Shown: positions 26,899 to 36,604 of the stretch, one piece after another
Layout: each line of letters starts with the position of its first letter
How positions within the stretch are numbered: position 1 is the first letter of the stretch
Source: Pseudolactococcus chungangensis CAU 28 = DSM 22330
GTDB taxonomy: Bacteria > Bacillota > Bacilli > Lactobacillales > Streptococcaceae
Direction: 5' to 3'
Assembly (NCBI RefSeq): GCF_002441885.1
Contig: NZ_JXJT01000001.1
Coordinates: 18,467-82,466, forward strand
Length of the DNA stretch: 64,000 bases
The notes under the pieces: generated by a model
Databases searched by the model: none
Seen by the model: the letters and a program-made list of their open reading frames with translations, nothing else
What the model was told of the DNA's origin: nothing
Translations under genes and position numbers: made by a program

Positions 26899-26904
26899 TA
26901 TAAT
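26899..26904 (+). promoter_or_regulatory. Extended -10 promoter of the ymfF operon
   Basis: TGGTATAAT is an extended -10 element 28 bases before the ymfF start. No good -35 is seen. Confidence 0.55.
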
Positions 26905-26931
26905 AGAAAAGTACATAAATAAAGGATAAAC

Positions 26932-28194
26932 ATGAAAATAAAAAATGGCGTAAATTTACATATAATCAAGGAAACTAAGTTTAAGACAGTGCAATTTTTG
27001 GTGCGCTTTCGCGCTAAGATGTCACGCGCTAATGTTGCTAAACGTGTGATTATTTCTAACCTCTGGGAGACATCAAATGCAGTTTTGACGACCAATCAAC
27101 AATTTCAAAGAAAATTATCGGAGATGTATGGTGCAAGTTTTGCGACTGGCGTGTCTAAAAAAGGTGACAATCATTTTTTGAATATCGGTATGAGTGTTGT
27201 TAACTCAAGGTTTGTTGAGGGTGATACGGTAACCGATGCGGTTGAACTCTTACACCAGGCCTTGTTTATGCCTTTGATTGATGAGATTGGCTTTGATGAG
27301 GCTACTTTTGCGCGTGAAAAGAAAAATCTTTTGCATTATTTGGCATCGACGCGTGAGGATAAGTCCTACGTGGCATCTATGCGCTTGAGTGAGCTCTTTT
27401 TTGAGGATAAAAATCTATCGACACCTAGTATTTCAACAGTTGAACTGATGGAACACGAGACGCGTCAGAGTGTTTTTGAGTACTATAAAAAAATGTTACT
27501 GACAGATACAATTGATATTTGGATTCTGGGTGATTTGTCAGCGGCTCAGGAAGCGAGTGTCAGGACTTATTTTTCAGACATGCCTTTTACTGATAGGGAG
27601 CCCTTGAGCACTGTCTTTTATGAGCAAGAAACAGCTAATATTGTGCGTGAAAAGACGGAAAAAGAAGCAGTCAATCAATCCATTTTACAGTTGGCTTATA
27701 GTCACCCAGTCAAATATGGCGATTCGGATTATCTCACGATGCAAGTGTTGAATGGCCTTTTAGGTGGTTTTTCACATTCAAAATTGTTCACAAACGTACG
27801 TGAAAAAGAAAGTTTGGCTTATTATGCTAACTCGCGTTTTGATACGTTTACAGGTTTCTTGAAAATTTCAGCTGGTATTGACGCGGGACAACGCAGTAAA
27901 GCTTTAACGATTATTCGAGCACAGGTTCGTGCTTTGGCACAAGGTGATATTTCAGATAGTGAACTAGACCAGACTAAAAATATGTTGAGAAATGCTTATT
28001 TCTTGTCACTAGATTCGCCGTCAAACCTCATCGAGCAGGCTTATATCAAACAACTTTTACCAGACCGTCAGCTTTCTCAAGCAGAATGGTTGCAAAGGTT
28101 GGACGCTGTGACAAAAGCTGATGTTGTTAGAATAGCTAAAATATTGAATTTACAAGCTTTGTATTTTATGGAGGGAGAAAGTCTTGGAGATTAA
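26932..28194 (+). CDS. ymfF: M16 peptidase-like protein YmfF
   Basis: This 420-residue pitrilysin-fold protein lacks the HxxEH zinc motif, so it is probably the non-catalytic partner of the next protein, as in other paired M16 systems. The C-terminal M16 R/Y motif is visible around REKESLAYYANS. The gene overlaps the next by 11 bp. In Bacillus the pair is linked to modification of elongation factor P, which is a family association rather than something visible here. The SD AAAGGA lies seven bases before ATG. Confidence 0.88.
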   Translation: MKIKNGVNLHIIKETKFKTVQFLVRFRAKMSRANVAKRVIISNLWETSNAVLTTNQQFQRKLSEMYGASFATGVSKKGDNHFLNIGMSVVNSRFVEGDTVTDAVELLHQALFMPLIDEIGFDEATFAREKKNLLHYLASTREDKSYVASMRLSELFFEDKNLSTPSISTVELMEHETRQSVFEYYKKMLLTDTIDIWILGDLSAAQEASVRTYFSDMPFTDREPLSTVFYEQETANIVREKTEKEAVNQSILQLAYSHPVKYGDSDYLTMQVLNGLLGGFSHSKLFTNVREKESLAYYANSRFDTFTGFLKISAGIDAGQRSKALTIIRAQVRALAQGDISDSELDQTKNMLRNAYFLSLDSPSNLIEQAYIKQLLPDRQLSQAEWLQRLDAVTKADVVRIAKILNLQALYFMEGESLGD

Positions 28195-29467
28195 AAAATA
28201 TCCACAAGTCGGTGAGACACTCTATAAAGAAATACTAGACAATGGCCTACTCGTTTATTATTTACCAAAGCCTGAATTTAATAAGACTTATGGTTTGTTC
28301 ACGACAAATTTCGGTAGCTTAGATACGCAGTTTATCCCACGTGGCAGCTCAGATATGCAGACCTTTCCAGAAGGCATTGCTCACTTTTTGGAGCATAAAT
28401 TATTTGAGAAAAAAGATGGCGATGCCATGAACTTTTTTGGTGCATTGGGCGCTAATTCCAATGCTTTTACAAGCTTTACACGGACGTCTTATTTATTTTC
28501 AACTATGGAAAATGTTGAACCTAATGTTGAATTGTTATTAGATTTTGTTCAGGAGCCATATTTTACCCAACCTTCTGTCGAAAAAGAACAAGGCATTATC
28601 ACACAGGAAATCCAGATGTATCAAGATGATGCAGACTTTAGACTGTTTTTTGGTCTTCTACAAAATCTTTATCCTGAGTCACCTTTAGCTGCTGATATTG
28701 CAGGTACGCCCCAGAGTATCAGACATATTTCAGCGGAAGATTTATATGAAAATTATCGGACCTTTTATCATCCAGCCAATATGACGCTATTTTTAACAGG
28801 ACCGTTTGAGGTATCAGAAATGTCAGCTTTGGTTGAGAAAAATCAAGCTGAGAAACGATTTGAGCCGATTGAACCGATTCAGCGTGCACCGTTTGTGGCA
28901 GCAGCACCGATTGCGACAAATCATTTGGCTTTTGATGTCACGATTCCTAAACTTGCGCTAGGTTTTAGGGGGTATGATCGTTTGCCGTCGGACCCTTTGC
29001 TCAGATTTGAGTATAAGTTAGCGATTCAACTTATGTTAACGATGATTTTGGGAAATACGAGTAGTCGTTATGAAAGCTTGTATAATCAAGGCTTGATTGA
29101 TGATTCGTTTGGTTTTGATTTTGAAGTGGCACCGCAATATCATTTTGCCAGTATGACGTCAGATACGATTTATCCAATAAAACTCGCTAAAGTTTTGCGT
29201 GATACGCTAAAAAGTTATAAAATAGAAAGTGATTTCAATTTAGATCATTTGACGATTATCAAAAAAGAGATGTTAGGCGATTATTATAAGTCTTTAAATT
29301 CGCTAGAGTTTATTGCCAATCAATTTTCATCTAACCTTTTTGAAGGTATGACTTTCTTTGATTTCCCAATGATTTTGTCAAGTCTGACATTGAGAAAAAT
29401 TGAACAACATGCAGACCGATTTATCAAAGAGATGGTCTCGACTGAATTTATCATGAACCCAAAGTAA
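28184..29467 (+). CDS. ymfH: M16 zinc peptidase YmfH
   Basis: The inverted zinc motif HxxEH is present as HFLEH at about residue 67, and the downstream Glu ligand region is EKEQGIITQEIQMYQDD. The 427-residue length is normal. It starts at TTG 28184, with GGAGGGAGAAAG immediately upstream inside the end of ymfF, which indicates translational coupling. It would form the catalytic half of a YmfF-YmfH heterodimer. Confidence 0.9.
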   Translation: MEIKKYPQVGETLYKEILDNGLLVYYLPKPEFNKTYGLFTTNFGSLDTQFIPRGSSDMQTFPEGIAHFLEHKLFEKKDGDAMNFFGALGANSNAFTSFTRTSYLFSTMENVEPNVELLLDFVQEPYFTQPSVEKEQGIITQEIQMYQDDADFRLFFGLLQNLYPESPLAADIAGTPQSIRHISAEDLYENYRTFYHPANMTLFLTGPFEVSEMSALVEKNQAEKRFEPIEPIQRAPFVAAAPIATNHLAFDVTIPKLALGFRGYDRLPSDPLLRFEYKLAIQLMLTMILGNTSSRYESLYNQGLIDDSFGFDFEVAPQYHFASMTSDTIYPIKLAKVLRDTLKSYKIESDFNLDHLTIIKKEMLGDYYKSLNSLEFIANQFSSNLFEGMTFFDFPMILSSLTLRKIEQHADRFIKEMVSTEFIMNPK

Positions 29468-29494
29468 AACAAATCAAAATCGACTATAATACTA

Positions 29495-29655
29495 AACATA
29501 GAATTGAGTTTCGGCTCCTAGCTCCTAGGAAAATAGATGATTTGTCCGCACGAACTACGTTCGATTACGGCAAATCCCTAATTTGCTCCTGCGATTACTC
29601 GTCGCAGTAAAACATTATACGGAGCTAAGCAGTCGCCTCAACATCTTATATAGAA
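29495..29655 (+). repeat. Dispersed intergenic repeat, type 1, in front of rodZ
   Basis: The element begins AATTGAGTTTCGGCTCC and ends GCCTCAACATCTTATATAG, directly before the AAGGAG SD of rodZ. Inside are hairpins CTGCGATTACTCGTCGCAG and GCCG/CGGC-like stems, plus the block GATTTGTCCGCACGAAC shared with copies at 41.7, 43.3 and (reversed) 51.9 kb. Confidence 0.8.
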
Positions 29656-29665
29656 AGGAGTTCTC

Positions 29666-30532
29666 GTGGCAAAAAAAACAGTAGGACAAGTTTTACGTGA
29701 CCAGCGTGCGAAGCTTGATATGACGCTCAACGCAGCGGAAGCATTAACACAGATTAAAAAAATGTATATCGTCGCTTTAGAGCACGATGATTATGATGCC
29801 TTGCCAGGGGACTTTTATGTCAAGGCTTATCTCAAACAGTATGCAGAACGTTTGGACCTTGATTATGACCAATTGGTCACAGCATATGAAAAAAACGAAC
29901 CCATTGAAGTAGATGAAACACCTGATTTATCTGAAAGTTATCAGTTTGTAAAACCTTCTGAACGCCTTGAAGCGGATGAAGAACTAGGCGACAAAAAGTG
30001 GCGTTATTATCTGCCAATCGTTTTATTAGGGACTGTTGCTGCCCTTATTATCATTAGTATTTCAGCCACCGTAGTCCTTAACAAACCTAAAAACAGTGGG
30101 ATTGCAGAACACCTTTATAGCGTGTCAACTAGCTCTAAAAGTAAGGCATCAGCAAGTCATCCTGCGCCAAGTACATCGTCTATTTCTTCAGAATCAAAAG
30201 CACCAGAACCGCCCAAACCAGAAATAGCGGTGACTGGGAATGGTCAAGCACTCGCAGCAACGGTGAAAAATGTCGCAAGTCCAGTGAAAGTTAACCTCAG
30301 TACGGCAGCGGGACTAGCTGTTTGGATTGGCATGACTAACTCAGACTTGCCAGGTGGACAGATTACTTTGACCAATGCTACCCCGACGACGACAACCTTG
30401 ACTGGGAACCAGACAGTCTTGACATTGGGTAAAACAACAGGATTAACCATTAAAATTGGTGATACCCCAATTGACTTGTCAAGTATTGTGGCACCTGAAA
30501 GTCCAGCAACCTTGACGATAACAATAGAATAG
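29666..30532 (+). CDS. rodZ: Cell-shape protein RodZ (YmfM)
   Basis: This 288-residue bitopic protein has an N-terminal helix-turn-helix of the HTH_25 type (VGQVLRDQRAKLDMTLNAAE; residues 5-75) that contacts MreB-like or division proteins in the family. A membrane helix follows at about 112-137, then a Ser/Pro-rich linker and an extracytoplasmic DUF4115 beta domain. The GTG start is chosen because AAGGAG lies five bases upstream. It is followed by pgsA seven bases later, the usual order. Confidence 0.9.
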   Translation: MAKKTVGQVLRDQRAKLDMTLNAAEALTQIKKMYIVALEHDDYDALPGDFYVKAYLKQYAERLDLDYDQLVTAYEKNEPIEVDETPDLSESYQFVKPSERLEADEELGDKKWRYYLPIVLLGTVAALIIISISATVVLNKPKNSGIAEHLYSVSTSSKSKASASHPAPSTSSISSESKAPEPPKPEIAVTGNGQALAATVKNVASPVKVNLSTAAGLAVWIGMTNSDLPGGQITLTNATPTTTTLTGNQTVLTLGKTTGLTIKIGDTPIDLSSIVAPESPATLTITIE

Positions 30533-30539
30533 AGAACTG

Positions 30540-31097
30540 ATGAAATTAACCAAAGAAAACTTACCTAATAATTTAACCATTGCCCGTATTTTTGCGATTC
30601 CACTTTTTATCCTGATTTTAGCATTGGGTGGTCACGCTCATGTTTGGCAAGTCATCGCTGCGATTTTATTTGCAGTCGCATCTGCAACTGACTGGTTAGA
30701 CGGTTATTTAGCACGTAAATGGCACATCGTCTCAAATTTTGGTAAATTTGCGGATCCCTTGGCCGATAAAATGTTAGTCATGTCAGCATTTATCATGTTG
30801 GTGCCCTTGAAATTGGCACCAGCTTGGGTGATTGCCATTATCATTTGTCGGGAATTAGCCGTGACTGGTTTACGTTTACTCTTGGTTGAACAAGGTGGTG
30901 TCGTGATGGCCGCTGCCTTACCAGGCAAGATTAAAACCTTCACACAAATGCTATCTATCATCTTCTTGTTACTAGGTTGGCACTTACTTGGTGTGATTTT
31001 CTTATACGTCTGCCTAGCCGCAACCATTTACTCAGGTTATGACTACTTTGCCCAAAATATGTCAGTCTTTAAAGATGCAGACCAATCACAGCAATAA
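30540..31097 (+). CDS. pgsA: CDP-diacylglycerol-glycerol-3-phosphate 3-phosphatidyltransferase
   Basis: This membrane enzyme makes phosphatidylglycerophosphate, the first committed step to phosphatidylglycerol. The CDP-alcohol phosphotransferase motif DGx2ARx8Gx3Dx3D is exact in the segment beginning DGYLARK and ending ADPLAD. It has about five membrane helices over 185 residues. It is coupled to rodZ. Confidence 0.95.
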   Translation: MKLTKENLPNNLTIARIFAIPLFILILALGGHAHVWQVIAAILFAVASATDWLDGYLARKWHIVSNFGKFADPLADKMLVMSAFIMLVPLKLAPAWVIAIIICRELAVTGLRLLLVEQGGVVMAAALPGKIKTFTQMLSIIFLLLGWHLLGVIFLYVCLAATIYSGYDYFAQNMSVFKDADQSQQ

Positions 31098-31101
31098 AAT
31101 C

Positions 31102-31130
31102 TTGCAAAATGGTAAGGACTAATATATAAT
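31102..31130 (+). promoter_or_regulatory. Promoter of the hisS-aspS T-box operon
   Basis: TTGCAA and TATAAT are separated by 17 bp, just after pgsA and directly upstream of the T-box leader. Confidence 0.8.
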
Positions 31131-31135
31131 TAAGA

Positions 31136-31312
31136 TAAGCAATCAGAGAGCGGAGGTAGCTGGAAATCCGCATGATAGAGAAAGTGACAGTTAAAGATTA
31201 TAGTTAGCGACTTTATAGCTACAGAGCTAGGAATGCCTAGAAACCCAAGGTGGTACCACGATATTGTCGTCCTTGAGCGTAGATTTCTACGCTCAGGGGC
31301 GTTTTCTTATAG
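31136..31312 (+). promoter_or_regulatory. T-box riboswitch upstream of hisS
   Basis: Stem I features are present: the AGAGAG GA-motif at 31145-31150 and the apical GGAGGTAGCTGGAAATCC. The T-box core AAGGTGGTACCACG lies at 31247-31260. The terminator CCTTGAGCGTAGA / TCTACGCTCAGGGG plus TTTT ends near 31308; the core's CCACGATATTGTCGTCC can pair in the alternative antiterminator. Such leaders read uncharged tRNA. A GAC followed by A at 31186-31188 is a candidate specifier (Asp), and a CAT at 31171-31173 is also present (His); I cannot decide by eye. Confidence 0.92.
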
Positions 31313-31337
31313 GAATTGAGAGAGGTAAATAGCAAAT

Positions 31338-32621
31338 ATGAAATTACAAAGACCTAAAGGCACAGTTGATATCCTGCCCGGTGAAAGTGAAAAATGGCAA
31401 TTTGTCGAGGCAACCATGCGTCGTGTTTTTGCGACCTATCGTTTTAGTGAAATTCGCACGCCACTTTTTGAGCATTACGAGGTAATCTCACGTTCCGTTG
31501 GGGATACGACAGATATCGTAACCAAGGAAATGTACGATTTTTACGATAAGGGTGACCGTCACGTGACCTTACGGCCTGAGGGAACAGCACCAGTTGTCCG
31601 CTCTTATGTTGAAAACAAAAAATTTGCGCCAGAAGTCCAAAAACCATTTAAAGTTTATTATACGGGTTCAATGTTTCGTTATGAACGCCCGCAGGCTGGT
31701 CGTCTGCGTGAATTTCACCAAATTGGTGTCGAAAATTTTGGCTCAAAAAATCCTGCAACGGATGTTGAGACAATCGCTATGGCTAAAGCCTTTTTTGACC
31801 AAGTTGGTGTCAAAAATATTAAGCTTGTCATCAACTCATTAGGCGATGCCGAGACACGTGAGCGCTACCGTGAGGCCTTGATTGCCTATCTGGAGCAGCA
31901 TTTGGAAAAGCTCTCGGATGATTCAAAGCGCCGATTACACGAAAACCCCTTGCGTGTGTTAGATTCCAAGGATAAACAGGACATCACTATCGTCAAAGAC
32001 GCGCCCTCAATCTTGGATTTCTTGTCTGATGCGAGTCAGCAACACTTGACTGACGTCAAAACCATGCTTGAGACCCTAAATATCGCCTACACCGTCGATC
32101 AAAATATGGTGCGTGGTCTGGATTACTACAACGACACGATTTTCGAGTTCATGACGGAAATCAAGGGCAAAGAGCTGACGATTTGTGGTGGTGGTCGCTA
32201 TGATTCACTGGTCAGCTATTTTGGTGGGCCTGATACACCTGGCTTTGGCTTTGGTATCGGAGTGGATCGACTCTTGCTTGTCCTAGAGGAGCAAGGTGCG
32301 TCGCTACCAGTTGCACAGCCACTGGATGTTTACGTGGTTGTTTTAGGCGCAAGTGCCAATGTTGCAGCGCTCAAGTTAGTGCAATCGCTGCGTGAGCAAG
32401 GCTATACCGTAGAACGTGATGTCTTAAATCGCAAGATTAAGCAGCAATTCAAATCTGCAGAAGAGTTTGGCGCCAAGACCATCATCACTCTCGGGGAATC
32501 AGAAGTTGAGACTGGAGATATCGTCGTTAAAAATAATGCGACACGTGCAGAAGTCAAGACGACCTTGTCTGACATTCAAAGCCAGTTTGATGCTGTCTTT
32601 ACAGAAGTGACGACTGATTAA
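31338..32621 (+). CDS. hisS: Histidyl-tRNA synthetase
   Basis: This class II synthetase has 427 residues. Motif 2 region is visible as [20 protein letters not shown], histidine-binding motifs as [16 protein letters not shown] and GGGRYD, and an anticodon-binding domain fills the last 95 residues. AGAGAGG lies upstream of ATG. It is the first gene of the T-box-controlled operon that ends in aspS. Confidence 0.96.
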   Translation: MKLQRPKGTVDILPGESEKWQFVEATMRRVFATYRFSEIRTPLFEHYEVISRSVGDTTDIVTKEMYDFYDKGDRHVTLRPEGTAPVVRSYVENKKFAPEVQKPFKVYYTGSMFRYERPQAGRLREFHQIGVENFGSKNPATDVETIAMAKAFFDQVGVKNIKLVINSLGDAETRERYREALIAYLEQHLEKLSDDSKRRLHENPLRVLDSKDKQDITIVKDAPSILDFLSDASQQHLTDVKTMLETLNIAYTVDQNMVRGLDYYNDTIFEFMTEIKGKELTICGGGRYDSLVSYFGGPDTPGFGFGIGVDRLLLVLEEQGASLPVAQPLDVYVVVLGASANVAALKLVQSLREQGYTVERDVLNRKIKQQFKSAEEFGAKTIITLGESEVETGDIVVKNNATRAEVKTTLSDIQSQFDAVFTEVTTD

Positions 32622-32851
32622 TGGCAGATAAACTCAAAATATTGATGGGCTTGTCAGCTTTATCAATGGCTGCTAGTTTGTATCAGATTATCACAAACTC
32701 TCATCAGTTTGACCATACTTTTTTAGTGATTTATTGCGCCTTGATTGTGATTTTTAATCGGGATAAGGCGATTACCCGAGATAAAATTGCGCGGGTTATT
32801 GTGATCATCACGCTTATCCTTTTACTCGTGACATCATTTCTCACGAGGTAA
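32621..32851 (+). CDS. Tiny membrane protein between hisS and aspS (A)
   Basis: A 76-residue protein whose ATG overlaps the hisS stop as TAATG, so translation is coupled. It has three hydrophobic segments (about residues 8-25, 30-44 and 55-74) and a charged loop with NRDKAITRDKIAR. I know no characterised homologue. The ORF is fully packed between genes with four bases to the next start, which supports it being real. Confidence 0.65.
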   Translation: MADKLKILMGLSALSMAASLYQIITNSHQFDHTFLVIYCALIVIFNRDKAITRDKIARVIVIITLILLLVTSFLTR

Positions 32852-32854
32852 GGC

Positions 32855-33094
32855 ATGACAAAAAATACAGTCCATCTATCAATCAGAATTTTAGCAATTT
32901 TAATCATCATCATCAGTATCCTCAAACTGGTACAAGGCGATACTAACGGTCTTAACCTATGGCTCTTTGTTGTCCTCTATGGGGTGGCAATCAAGAAAAT
33001 CAACGCTTTCCTTAAGGAAAGCCGTTTGACGACAAGTCTAGTCTTTCTAGCTGTTGGATTGCAGCTTGTGATGTGTGTGTTACACTCATTTTAA
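32855..33094 (+). CDS. Tiny membrane protein between hisS and aspS (B)
   Basis: This 79-residue protein has three hydrophobic segments (about 8-24, 32-46 and 57-78) separated by short charged loops (KINAFLKESR). It begins four bases after the previous stop; AAGG lies just upstream. It resembles its neighbour in size and topology, so the two may be diverged paralogues or partners. Function is unknown. Control by the T-box would link it to tRNA charging. Confidence 0.6.
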   Translation: MTKNTVHLSIRILAILIIIISILKLVQGDTNGLNLWLFVVLYGVAIKKINAFLKESRLTTSLVFLAVGLQLVMCVLHSF

Positions 33095-33126
33095 GTAGAA
33101 AATAGTAGTATATTAAGGAAGTAAAA

Positions 33127-34869
33127 ATGAAACGAACATTGTATGCGGGCGCCGTCCGCTCAGAACAGATTGGTCAAACAATCACCCTCAAGGGTTGGGT
33201 GGCACGCCGTCGTGATCTTGGTGGCTTGATATTTATTGACCTACGTGATCGTGAAGGTATCATGCAGTTGGTGGTTAATCCTGAATTAGCCTCAAAAGAA
33301 GTCTTGGCAACAGCAGAGAGCCTACGTAGTGAATTTGTCATTGAAGTGACAGGAATAGTCGTTGCTAGGGCGCAAGCCAATGATAAATTAGCAACCGGAC
33401 AAGTCGAGCTTGAAGTTGCTGAGTTGACCGTTTTAAATGCTGCAAAGACAACACCATTTGAAATCAAGGATGACTTAGAAGCCAGTGATGATACACGGAT
33501 GCGCTATCGTTATCTGGACTTGCGTCGTCCGGAAATGTTGTCAAACTTTAAATTGCGTCACAATGTGACTAAGGCAATCCGTCATTATCTGGATGATTTG
33601 GACTTTATTGATGTTGAAACACCGATTTTAACTAAGTCAACACCGGAGGGGGCGCGTGACTATTTAGTGCCGAGTCGAATTTCGGAAGGGCATTTTTATG
33701 CCTTACCGCAGTCACCGCAAATCACCAAGCAGTTATTAATGAACGCTGGCTTTGACCGTTATTATCAAATCGTCAAATGTTTCCGCGATGAGGACTTGCG
33801 AGGTGACCGTCAGCCTGAATTTACACAGGTCGATTTGGAAACCTCTTTCCTTGATGAACAGGAGATTCAAGGTTTGACAGAAGGTTTGATCGCAAAAGTT
33901 ATGAAAGATACGAAAAATATCGACGTGACTTTACCTTTTCCTCGCATGACTTATGATGACGCCATGAATCAATATGGCTCTGATAAGCCAGACACGCGTT
34001 TTGAGATGTTGTTGACAGACGTCTCTACCATTGTCAAAAAGGTAGATTTCAAGGTCTTCTCAGAAGCGCCAGTCGTGAAAGCCATTGTTGCCAAAGATGC
34101 GGCGGATGCTTACTCACGTAAAGACATTGACAAAATGACAGATTACGCCAAACAATTTGGTGCCAAAGGTCTGGCTTGGGTTAAATTTGTGGCCAATGAA
34201 TTCTCAGGTCCTATTGCTAAATTCTTGCCAGAAATTTCGGATGAATTGGCTGATACGCTGGCTCTGACGGATAACGATTTGGTCCTATTTGTGGCGGATG
34301 AATTGGACGTGGCAAATGCGACACTTGGTGCCCTCCGCAATCAAATCGCCAAAGAGCAAGACTTGATTAACCAGAATCAATTTAACTTCCTTTGGGTGAT
34401 CGACTGGCCGATGTTTGAGTGGAGTGAAGAAGAAGGTCGCTACACAAGTGCTCACCATCCCTTTACCTTGCCAACAACAGAAAGTGCGCATGAACTTGAG
34501 GGGGATTTAGCCAAAGTTCGTGCGGTCGCTTATGATATTGTGCTCAATGGTTATGAATTGGGTGGTGGTAGCTTGCGGATAAACCATAAAGACTTGCAAG
34601 AGCGGATGCTCAAAGCGCTTGGGTTTACAGCAGAAGCTGCAAATGAGCAGTTTGGTTTCTTACTTGAAGCTATGGACTACGGTTTCCCACCACATGGCGG
34701 TCTAGCCCTTGGTCTTGACCGCTTCGTTATGCTTCTAGCTGGCAAAGATAATATTCGTGAAGTCATCGCCTTTCCAAAAAATAATAAGGCGACAGACCCG
34801 ATGACGCAGGCGCCTAGCTTGGTTTCTAACCAGCAGTTGGCAGAACTCAATTTAAAAATTGGAAAATAA
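33127..34869 (+). CDS. aspS: Aspartyl-tRNA synthetase
   Basis: This class IIb enzyme has an N-terminal OB-fold anticodon-binding domain (residues 1-110, [20 protein letters not shown]), the catalytic core with motif 2 [16 protein letters not shown], a GAD insertion domain at about 290-410 and motif 3 GGLALGLDR. Its length (580) is typical of the bacterial type with the GAD domain. AAGGAAG lies seven bases before ATG. It is the last synthetase gene of the T-box operon. Confidence 0.96.
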   Translation: MKRTLYAGAVRSEQIGQTITLKGWVARRRDLGGLIFIDLRDREGIMQLVVNPELASKEVLATAESLRSEFVIEVTGIVVARAQANDKLATGQVELEVAELTVLNAAKTTPFEIKDDLEASDDTRMRYRYLDLRRPEMLSNFKLRHNVTKAIRHYLDDLDFIDVETPILTKSTPEGARDYLVPSRISEGHFYALPQSPQITKQLLMNAGFDRYYQIVKCFRDEDLRGDRQPEFTQVDLETSFLDEQEIQGLTEGLIAKVMKDTKNIDVTLPFPRMTYDDAMNQYGSDKPDTRFEMLLTDVSTIVKKVDFKVFSEAPVVKAIVAKDAADAYSRKDIDKMTDYAKQFGAKGLAWVKFVANEFSGPIAKFLPEISDELADTLALTDNDLVLFVADELDVANATLGALRNQIAKEQDLINQNQFNFLWVIDWPMFEWSEEEGRYTSAHHPFTLPTTESAHELEGDLAKVRAVAYDIVLNGYELGGGSLRINHKDLQERMLKALGFTAEAANEQFGFLLEAMDYGFPPHGGLALGLDRFVMLLAGKDNIREVIAFPKNNKATDPMTQAPSLVSNQQLAELNLKIGK

Positions 34870-34877
34870 TATCTTCT

Positions 34878-35753
34878 ATGATGAACGTGATTAAAAATCT
34901 CTCTATCGAAAAACTGATGTATAAACTTTCAGCATCAGTCGTCTACGCGATTCTATCTGCGGTCGCCCTGAATTTCTTCTTTCAGCCTGGTCACGTTTAT
35001 TCCAGTGGGATAACAGGTCTAGCGCAGATTTTCACAACTCTATCTTATAAATTACTGGGTCATAATATCCCCGTATCCATTACTCTCTATCTGCTTAATA
35101 TTCCCTTGCTAGTTTTAGCTTGGCTAAAAATCGGCAAAAGATTTACCATTTACACGGTGCTTACAGTTACCCTGAGTTCAATCTTCATCCATATCATTCC
35201 CGAGTTTACCTTGACGCCAGACCCGATTATCAATGCTATTTTTGGTGGTGCGGTCATGGGTGCGGGGATTGGTTATGCGCTACGCAGTGGGATTTCCAGT
35301 GGTGGGACAGATATCATCAGTCTCTATATACGGAAAAAAACAGGTCGCCAGGTTGGGAACATCAGCCTCTTGTTCAATGGTGTCATTGTAATCCTTGCAG
35401 GTATTCTTTTCGGTTGGCAGTATATGTTCTATTCGCTTTTAACGATTTTTGTATCAAGCCGTGTGACGGATGCTATCTATACCAAGCAACGTAAGATGCA
35501 AGCAACCATCATTACCAAACATCCGGTAGAAATTACTCAGGCCTTACATCACAGATTACACCGAGGGGTCACAGTGGTTAACTCAGCTGAGGGTGGCTAT
35601 ACAAAGGTGACAATGACGATTTTGATTACGATTATCACACAAGCCGAATATCAAGAATTTAAATATATTATGAAAGAAGTTGACCCGGCAGCCTTTGTGT
35701 CGGTCGCTGAAAACGTCAAAGTCTTAGGACGTTTTGTGGAAGATCAAAATTAA
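34878..35753 (+). CDS. YitT family membrane protein (first paralogue)
   Basis: This 291-residue protein has about six membrane helices in a DUF161 region with the conserved glycine patch SGISSGGTDIISLYI, and a C-terminal cytoplasmic DUF2179 domain (TEYQEF-like, then EVDPAAFVSV). YitT proteins are widespread in Firmicutes without a firm function. It starts eight bases after aspS without a clear SD and shares its architecture with the gene at 36605. Confidence 0.85.
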   Translation: MMNVIKNLSIEKLMYKLSASVVYAILSAVALNFFFQPGHVYSSGITGLAQIFTTLSYKLLGHNIPVSITLYLLNIPLLVLAWLKIGKRFTIYTVLTVTLSSIFIHIIPEFTLTPDPIINAIFGGAVMGAGIGYALRSGISSGGTDIISLYIRKKTGRQVGNISLLFNGVIVILAGILFGWQYMFYSLLTIFVSSRVTDAIYTKQRKMQATIITKHPVEITQALHHRLHRGVTVVNSAEGGYTKVTMTILITIITQAEYQEFKYIMKEVDPAAFVSVAENVKVLGRFVEDQN

Positions 35754-35910
35754 TACTAATTCGCCTAAAAAATGTTAAATTTTTCGATTAAATATCGTCA
35801 ATCCATCGTTAATATTTTTCGACATAACACCGCTATGCCTTCAAAATATTGCCTTGTCTTGACGACATTTAATTCGAAAAGATACTTATCATTTTTAAGG
35901 CGAATTAGTA
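35754..35910. mobile_element. MITE-like palindromic element, 157 bp
   Basis: TACTAATTCGCC at the left end and GGCGAATTAGTA at the right end are perfect inverted repeats. Complementarity continues inward imperfectly for most of the element (TTTTTCGATTAAAT against ATTTAATTCGAAAA). It has no ORF. It begins at the first base after the yitT stop codon. Its core TGTCGTCAAGACAA...GCAATATTTT (minus strand) also occurs in the element at 37551. Confidence 0.75.
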
Positions 35911-36055
35911 TAAAAAATAAAAGATAAGGTTTATATGTTCGGTTAACCAAATAAAGTAAACATTTTTGACTATTATGTTTTCTTTCTTTAGCTAACTGAG
36001 TATAACTTTGATAAGATTGTGACACATCATCACAGTCTTATTTTTTGAAAGTTAG

Positions 36056-36596
36056 GAAAAGCCTTTGACCGGTCGAAGTTCGCGGATGTCAAGTTTCAAG
36101 GTTTCATAAAGTGAAAACGCAGAAAGCTTTTGAGCGGCCGAAGTTCGCGAATGACCCTGCTTGGCGGGAGCGCAAGCGGATGTCAAGTTTCAAGGTTTCA
36201 TAAAGTGAAAACGCAGAAAGCTTTTGAGCGGCCGAAGTTCGCGAATGACCCTGCTTGGCGGGAGCGCAAGCGGATGTCAAGTTTCAAGGTTTCATAAAGT
36301 GAAAACGCAGAAAGCTTTTGAGCGGCCGAAGTTCGCGAATGACCCTGCTTGGCGGGAGCGCAAGCGGATGTCAAGTTTCAAGGTTTCATAAAGTGAAAAC
36401 GCAGAAAGCTTTTGAGCGGCCGAAGTTCGCGAATGACCCTGCTTGGCGGGAGCGTAAGCGGATGTCAAGTTTCAAGGTTTCATAAAGTGAAAACGCAGAA
36501 AGCCTTTGAGCGGCCGAAGTTCGCGAATGACCCTGCTTGGCGGAAGCGCAAGCGGATGTCAAGTTTCAAGGTTTCATAAAATGAAAACGCAGAAAG
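36056..36596 (+). repeat. 94-bp tandem repeat: five full copies plus one partial
   Basis: Full copies start at 36121, 36215, 36309, 36403 and 36497 with an exact 94-bp period; each contains GAGCGGCCGAAGTTCGCGAA, CTGCTTGGCGGGAGCGCAAG and AAGGTTTCATAAAGTGAAAA. A shorter first copy at 36056-36120 lacks about 29 internal bases. Copies differ at only one to three positions. The unit is not a multiple of three, so it is not coding. The last copy ends in CGCAGAAAG, eight bases before the yitT start, and this segment may serve as the SD. Confidence 0.95.
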
Positions 36597-36604
36597 AAAA
36601 ATAG

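Noticed and set aside
36056-36596. Possible CRISPR array
   Set aside because: The 94-bp units are directly abutting and identical throughout; there are no unique spacers and no cas genes.
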